A DNA stretch of 64,000 nucleotides. Origin: Takakia lepidozioides. Taxonomy: Eukaryota > Streptophyta > Takakiopsida > Takakiales > Takakiaceae. Each line of letters starts with the position of its first letter. Position 1 is the first letter of the stretch. The notes beneath the pieces were generated by a model. The model saw nothing but the letters and a program-made list of their open reading frames with translations. It was not told the origin of the DNA and searched no databases. The stretch covers positions 27,466,001 through 27,530,000 of the forward strand of contig CM060731.1 of the NCBI GenBank assembly GCA_030704615.1. The letters run 5' to 3'. Made by a program: the position numbers and the translations under genes. Of this stretch, positions 57,393 to 64,000 are shown piece after piece.

Positions 57393-60010
57393 CTAGTTCG
57401 TTTAACTCGTAACGGACAATCCCGTTTTTGGTGGACCGACTACAAAACGGAACATACCCTCATGGATGAGGGTATATTTCTCAGTTGACAAACATCCACA
57501 GGGATGCACCATATGAAAGACACCCTACCTACTTCATGCACTTGCTGTAAAATTTTCAGGTTATGACCATGTGATTAGGAAAAATCCAAGCCCAAAATTT
57601 CTACTGTACTCCAATTTCAGAGTCAAAAAATGATTTGACCAAGCATTTGGCCTACCAAGATGATTTCTCATTCATACAGGCCATCCAAATTCTGATTATG
57701 TGGCACCTAAAGTATGTTGGCCCAAAATTTCAGAGCCGAATTCCAAAATCTCATAAGGGTTGCTTTGTATGGGAAAATAGGGGGTTAAAAAATGCCATAT
57801 AGTACAATTGACCCCCAAATCAGCGTTGGGGTGTCCAAATTCTCAGTGGAACAACACTTCCAGCGGTCATAGTTTTCTTTGCATATTACTCACTACCTTG
57901 AAAAAAAAACCATCATTCTAACCTATGTATAGATACAGCCAAAACCGTTCAACCCATGAAAGGCCCCAGGAGACCCTTTGTTTCGTCGTTTCAATCCACA
58001 AGCAACCTGCCACCTCCAACTACCAACCGTCTTACCGGCTTCCTGTGTATATGCTTGCTGCGGCGAGCACGTGCATCACCCCAAAGCTAGCAACGTCTTC
58101 CCAGGACTGAGGGGGAGTTGACCCCCCTAATCTGCCCTTTGTGCAGACAGTCCCCTCCCCCTCCGCCACCAAGCCGCAAGCATCATCCCAAAATAAGACC
58201 ACAAGCAGCTGCACTGACCCCTAATCCCAAAAATGTTCAACCACCCACATAAAACACAAAACGCAGACTTCACACACCCATGAACCCCACAGCCCGCCGA
58301 CCAGTAGGGAAACACATTGACCACGTTTGGTGTGAAACCCTATTGTACCTGTGTGGGAGTTTTGGATGAAAAGGATGTGAGTAGGCCCCCTTCAAGCAGC
58401 AATACGATTCCAGAGCACAGACAAGCACACCCCACGCCACACGCACTCCACAGCCGCAACCACCACACCTGCCAACACAACCCACCACCTCGGTGAACAC
58501 TGACGCACACAAGCAAGAGAAAGAGAAGAAGACACCACCAAAACAGAATTAAGTCACCTCCATCCATGGCAGTGTGCCTCATTCCAGCACGCACCAGGGC
58601 TGACATGGTTGCTGTCACATCCATGGCAGTAATAGTGAGTGCGGACATGGCATACAACACACAACCGCCTTTGTGTTGTGTTAAGGCATTGATGCACAAG
58701 CGTGCAAGAGACATCCGTGGTGGTGCCAATGCCACATTGAACTCTGAGTGGCTCATGGCCCTCCGACCCATCTTGGTGACATGGGCTGAATGCAAGAAAT
58801 TTAGAAAAGTTTATAGCGGGATCGTACCCAAGTTTGGCAGACTTGCCATAGTTGGACATGGCTATTTGCTTTTAACAAAGGTGGCTTTGCATAGCAAACT
58901 GGGAAACAAAATTGTTCGCAGCTCACCTACCCTAGGTCCCATCAAACCTAAATCTTTTCAGCTGAAATTTTGAACAAATTTGCGACTCAATTATGCACTG
59001 GAGTCTGTTCTTTCTTTGTTTCTATTTGAAAAACTTTCCATGGTTTGTTTTGCCATACAAGATTTGAGGGAAGCTCCCTTGATTTCCACACTTGCCCAAG
59101 GTTAAACCTTATAATCTCATCCAATTGTGAATTAATTTTGGTTTTGCACTGGGTTAGGGAGGAAGCCATACAATCCTAAAGTGGACAGGCTTATGGTACT
59201 GAACCTGCAAGGGTGTCTGGTGACTGGTCTAGGAGGCCCATTTCCAACCACCCCATGGTCCATAAAAGGTTACGTGGGTAAGAAATCTAAAAGTTCAATA
59301 TTGAGTAACAAGTTACTTGTCAAGCTATGTCATAGACATGGTGACCCAACTTTGGTCCTTCCAAGGAAATTTGTTTTGTATTCAGTCCTTCCATTTGCTA
59401 GACAAATGGGCAATGACAGATTACTAAAGGGACACATCATTTATCAAAAAGAGGTCATGAGTGTATTAAAATCCAAAAACCACCAAATGTTGTGGCTACA
59501 AATGTTTGGAATTTTTTTATGGACAGACATAAGAGCATAGCAGGCGCCCCTTGAATATAGCCTCCTTCATGGCAAGTCATGCAGTACAGTAACTAATGAG
59601 TTTAGAAGGACCAACCCTCATCACACATAATAGACCAGTCAAACTTAGGAAACAGAAAGCAGACCAAAGTCGATGAGCTCACAGATACAAAGGGAGGCTA
59701 GAAACTTAAGCCCATAACTCACGAATAACAAGACCAAATAGCACTGCAACATTCCTCCTTGTCCTTCCTGGAACACTGCAATGCAAGCTGGCCAAGCTCC
59801 CAGACCTCAGGGATCAGCTTAACAACCCAACATCCCACGTTATATATCTGGTGGAAGTCCCCCATCTTAGAAGTAGATGTAGCACCTGCCCACATGACCT
59901 GGTTGTCCTGGAAGTGGGTACATAATGGAGATTCAATACTATTGAGAAAGTCTCACGCTATCCTGTTGTCATATGATTTCACCACATCGGTCTTGCTGCA
60001 ACGAAGTGCA

Positions 60011-63000
60011 TTAGACTTGAGACACCAAAGGATCATCCCCAAGAGTTGGAACTGCAGCATCCATATGACTCTTGTGACTCTTCGTGCCACTATTCATGAG
60101 GACCCGGCAAGGAACCACCACAGGCTCATTTTCTGCTGGGCGCAATACATCCAAAGTTTGAAGCCCAGGGGGCAGCGGACCAGCAGATACAGCAGCCTTG
60201 GCCGGCATGGATGGATTCTTTAGTTCTTCAGCTGCTGCCTTCAGGCAAAGTTTCTTCACCTCATCAAACTTGTCCTGTGACAGAGAGACCTCAGCCAAAA
60301 GCTTCCAGGCATAATCCTCAGTAGCTGTTTCATAGTCTTCCTTGCGCTTGAGGACAATGTGTCCACTGATTTCCCACACAGCAGGGTTGACCTGTATCTC
60401 CAGTATCTTCTGATCAACTTGGCCCCGCGCTTGCCTTTCCGCAAAACACTACACAGAGGAAGACCTCATGGATGTGAGTAAGAAATATAGCAGGAGAGAG
60501 AAAAAAGGATGTACTGATTGACAGTTTCCTAAGGTATGAGACAGAAAGAAAGAAGGAAGAGCAACGACAAACTTTATTACCATCCGCAAACAGTCCCCAT
60601 AGTCACACGCCCACACAATAACATACAACACAACATGACACTGATGTCTCCTTCCCCACAAACAGGGTAGCCAGAGCCAGAATAAGGGAAAAAGAAGTTC
60701 CAACCTGAGGGAACAGGAACACACGGGCACCCCGATCTGCAATGAGCACATTGAAAGGAATGTTGTTATTCTGAAGATAAATGCAAGCACTAGCAACAGT
60801 ATCCGCAAGCTCCTCGAGGCTATTGCCCACTTCGAACACAAGTCCTCTGACAGGGAAATTGCTAAGCTCGAAAACTTTAACTCCTCTCTTCCTTCGTCTA
60901 CTGGAGATCCTTTTAGTTGGAGCTCTCTCGACTGGAAATGGTACTGCCAGATAGTAAGCCTGCATGCAGAATTTCGAATTAGAAAAAACAGGCAATAATT
61001 TGAACAGACTGCATGATCCCATCTTTCAGTTTTTTTTGTTTGGGGTGGGGGGGAAAGTGCAGGATGTTGGGTGTCTCTTGGGGGTGGTGGTATTACAGAG
61101 ACAAAACAGCAAGAGAATAAGGTGTCGAAGAAGCATATCCCACCTGTATGACAATTACCTTTACAATCGCTCAAATACTATATTTGTGAATAAGCAACAG
61201 AGGCTTGAATCGGTATCAAGGAGATAGCTAAGTGAGATACATTCAAGACAAGTCGCAGAATAGAAGTTTGTCAATGACGACAACTGAACAATCCCTCCAA
61301 GGGATCGTCACTAGAATGTTTCATCCATCAATGCCACACTAAAATTATGCAGTCAACTTCGCTGCAAAAACAACATGAGGCTTTATTTGAGGTACCTGGA
61401 AATGCAGGTGGTTGATGGTGGCAAATGCCCCAAGGCTGTTGTAACCAAGGCGGAAATAGGGATTGTCTGCTTCTGCTGCCATGTGCAGAGCCAATAAGAA
61501 AGTGTCTGGATCGATTCGTTGCGGAATACAGTCCAGCACTCGCGGAACCAGCAGAACATGCCCATACTCAATTGGACTCACCTGCATACTCAGAAAATTG
61601 CAATGCTAAACACTTCTATAAACCAAGCAGGAGGGAGGTAGTCAAGAGAAAAGCCTGGACCCTCCACAAAGTCTCCAGGAGGGCGTGCACTGTGAAAGCT
61701 ACCTACGCCTAACCCATGAGGAAATAGTCCCCACCAGATACTAACCATGTTGTCTGGTTTCAGCCAACCAGGCATTATCTCAGACTGAATTGCCATACCC
61801 ATTGTACACAGTATATCCCCATCCAGCCCCAGGAAATTGTGATGTCCCACGCTTGCATTGAGATCACACTACAAAGCATGAAGTGATTCCAGCAGCGCAC
61901 TAGGGCACCCTCTAGCTTGAAAGATCTGTGGATGTGGTTGCAGTGCCACTTAAAAATCATAGACAGAATAGAGAGAAGGGGCGGATGGGTGTAGAGATAC
62001 AATCCAATGGTTATGAAAATCTGGGGAACGGAAAAAGACTCTTGAACTTCAAGGCATCACATTCCCAGCATGCTGACAACCAGACAGGGGAGATACTCAC
62101 ATTGATGACAATAACATTGGGACTCTCTCGGACTAAAGCCTTCTCATAATACTGGCTGCTGCCATCCTCACTCTCCTCGAATCGAAAGAGAACTTCCTCT
62201 TGACCAACCTTTGTGAAATTGAATTTCTTTGGATCAAACGGCTGCAGCACTTGATCCACCCGAAACTCTGTTGGTCGCTTCTTGAGATGACGGCCTTCAT
62301 TCAACTGTGCGATGAATCCATGCTCACCTGGGAGCACCTGCACCATCAAATCATCAATGAATGAGAACATGATTGTTAGCTGTTTTCTCCATATCTTTCT
62401 GCATACAAAGGCTCGTATACTGTGCACATGAAGGTGAGATTGCTAGCCAAGCATGTTTATTGCACCAAGTAATCTGAGCCCAACACCAATGGGATTAACC
62501 CCTCCTGAGACTCCAACAAATTCCAACAGCAGAAGAAACCCAATTGCACTTTCAGCATCGATCTCAAGCTACAAAACCCTCAGAGTGGTCATGACCAAAT
62601 CTGGAAGCATTTTGCAAGACAAGCTAATTTTCCTCCTTTGCAGGCTTGGTGAGACTGGCAGACAATCCCACCAACATGGTGAGGGGATGGAGTTAAGGCA
62701 GCAGTATTTCATCAAAATAATCTGGCAATCAAGGTGCTTCACCTACCACATCGACATTGCTGCCAGTTAATCAACAAACAAGCTGCAGCAATGCTAGAGA
62801 ATGAGTATCTTCCATCAACTCTACCTGAATTGGTGGTTTCAGGTAAACAAAACGTATGAAACTATTAACTAACCCAACATTACATCCACTTTGGTGGATT
62901 AAGTAGCACTGTGCCACAGCAGACCAAAACGCAAAACATAATCAAGAAGGGCAACTAAAATTAAGCGAATACCTTTGTCTCGCAGGCAGTCACGTCATAG

Positions 63001-63546
63001 CGGAAGAGACCTTTGCCCATGCGATCCTCCCACTGTTAAAATCCAGTCATGACAGAAGAAATGAATACGATTGGAACATGGATGCCAAAGTAATGAAGCA
63101 AGGTGGTTCACTCGGCATCTGTATAGACTGGTAAGTCTCAGACATGTCAAACACACAAAACCCACATATATGTCCATGAGCAAGTGCAAAGAAAACTCCA
63201 ATCCACACACTCCACCTATTACAATCTAGCAAAACATGCAAAAAAATCCTTGCGGATGTACTGCTTTCCCACATTTGACCAAAGTAGAGTAGCAGGAAAC
63301 AGAAGAGAAAGCAGCAGCATGCATAGGATAGATAAATTGCAAGCATTAACTAGAATTAAATGCTAACCTGTCCCAGTAGCAGGGAGTCCAAAAAGCGGTT
63401 TTCCAGGTCTGAATCGTTGGAGCCCTGACTGCCCATGTCAGGAAAATCATGAATATTGGGGACACATTGGACATCCCCATATGAGTTAACCTTCCTGGGC
63501 TTCACAGAATATCTTCTGCCAAACGTGTATAGTGGAAGCTTAGCTC
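60011..63546 (-). CDS. VTC2: GDP-L-galactose phosphorylase (VTC2/VTC5 type), 5' end outside the window
   Basis: Catalyses GDP-L-galactose plus phosphate to L-galactose-1-phosphate plus GDP, the first committed and rate-limiting step of plant ascorbate synthesis, in cytosol (and nucleus). Exons in coding order: 63546-63368, 63032-62973, 62337-62101, 61581-61396, 60959-60705, 60448-60011; all junctions are GT-AG and in phase, giving 450 residues. Conserved blocks: GAKLPLY at the start, WEDRMGKGLFRYDVTACETK, GFIAQLNEGRHLKKRPTEFR, KFNFTKVGQEE, VSPIEYGHVLLVPRVLD, AAEADNPYFRLGYNSLGAFA, the HIT-type active site HLHFQ (61396-61410), LQNNNIPFNVLI and NPAVWEISGHIVLKRKEDYE. The first exon, which in relatives holds about 35-40 residues ending in a Cys-rich GRNCLG-type motif, is not found up to 64000 and probably lies beyond the right edge. 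VTC2 versus VTC5 cannot be separated in an early-diverging plant. Confidence 0.95.
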
Positions 63547-64000
63547 CTGCACCCATAAGCAATCATTGGTTATGAAATGTGACCCATCGTAATCAGGAAA
63601 GTGGATGTTTCTCGCCAACCTGCTTACAACAAGGACTGCAGGTTTATTGGTAAACATGATGCTACACATTGCAACCAAAGAAGACACAGAAAATTTCTGG
63701 GGTTGGTAGACGGGACAGAGAAAAAATACAGATAAGCATCTAAATAACTCCTATACTAGCCCTAAAAGATTTACACAGCACAACTAGACGCAACCTAAAT
63801 GGTCCTGTTGCTGCTGCAAGACTCCTAGCACATGTCCACATATTCTTTTTGACTTTTATTATTTCAATTTCGACCTGCCAGGACCTTCACGACTTCATCA
63901 TCACTTCAAGCTACTACTTCAATCACCATTGGAAATCTCAGTGGAAATTTGGTACTTGAAGGCTCCCCAACAAGTTACCCACACATACTGTCAAAACATG
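63547..64000. other. First visible intron of the phosphorylase gene
   Basis: Preceding the acceptor at 63546, this stretch should be intron. I see no exon with the expected N-terminal motif on the minus strand. Confidence 0.5.

Larger units (their letters stand above)
55166..60010. other. Gene-poor region with inverted repeats
   Basis: Begins with the sigma-factor 3' flank and ends with the GDP-L-galactose phosphorylase 3' flank. Two plus-strand ORFs, 58566-58973 (135 codons) and 59181-59540 (119 codons), have no recognisable domain and are flanked by low-quality reading frames, so I do not call them genes. A diverged pair of repeats (about 55936-55990 and 57720-57775; CCCAAAAT(C/T)TCAGA and TTGCTTTGTA-type strings) shows further dead mobile DNA. 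Palindromic structures are listed separately. Confidence 0.5.

Noticed and set aside
58566-59540. Two plus-strand ORFs of 135 and 119 codons as genes
   Set aside because: No domain, no splice-linked neighbours and no conserved pattern; not supportable as genes from sequence alone.
60449-61174. A 241-codon minus-strand ORF rich in Phe/Cys/Leu
   Set aside because: Lies in a shifted frame over an exon and two introns of the phosphorylase gene; composition reflects pyrimidine-rich intron sequence.

Overview
The window is nuclear DNA of a land plant. The genes are split by introns of 80 bp to more than 3 kb with GT-AG borders, and the proteins are plant-type: a G-type lectin receptor kinase, a SIG2-like plastid sigma factor, GDP-L-galactose phosphorylase and a PPR-DYW pseudogene. 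The DYW relic and the many decayed transposons fit a moss-, lycophyte- or fern-grade genome better than a compact angiosperm, but the species cannot be fixed from sequence alone.

Layout. (1) 741-10444, plus strand: a 17-exon HAD-family (NT5C2-like) 5'-nucleotidase. (2) 12366-14978, minus: an intact, intronless SD2-5-type lectin receptor kinase. (3) 14979-22378: gene-poor DNA with a long hairpin, a 404-bp inverted-repeat element and a non-autonomous hAT element with a perfect 8-bp target duplication. (4) 22379-29662, minus: an 11-exon organelle-targeted oligopeptidase B-like serine peptidase. (5) 29663-42721: a transposon graveyard. A PPR-DYW pseudogene is split by a 1.72-kb terminal-inverted-repeat element, followed by a decayed LINE-like element whose ORF is split by a defective Ty3/gypsy LTR retrotransposon. 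(6) 43209-48032, plus: a 9-exon Era-type GTPase with a KH domain. A 40-bp minisatellite lies 340 bp downstream. (7) 50490-55165, plus: a 7-exon SIG2-like sigma factor. (8) 55166-60010: inverted repeats and unrecognised ORFs. (9) 60011-63546, minus: GDP-L-galactose phosphorylase (VTC2/VTC5 type), whose first exon is probably beyond the right edge.

All exon models were built by hand from homology, splice consensus and phase. Coding lengths close in frame for the peptidase (816 codons with stop), the Era GTPase (417) and the sigma factor (588). Several proteins have organellar-looking N-termini (peptidase, sigma factor, probably nucleotidase and Era), and the Era and sigma genes are co-oriented neighbours, but nothing shows joint regulation. 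The most interesting material is the nested mobile DNA, including a roughly 0.45-kb element found in opposite orientations inside introns of the Era and sigma genes.
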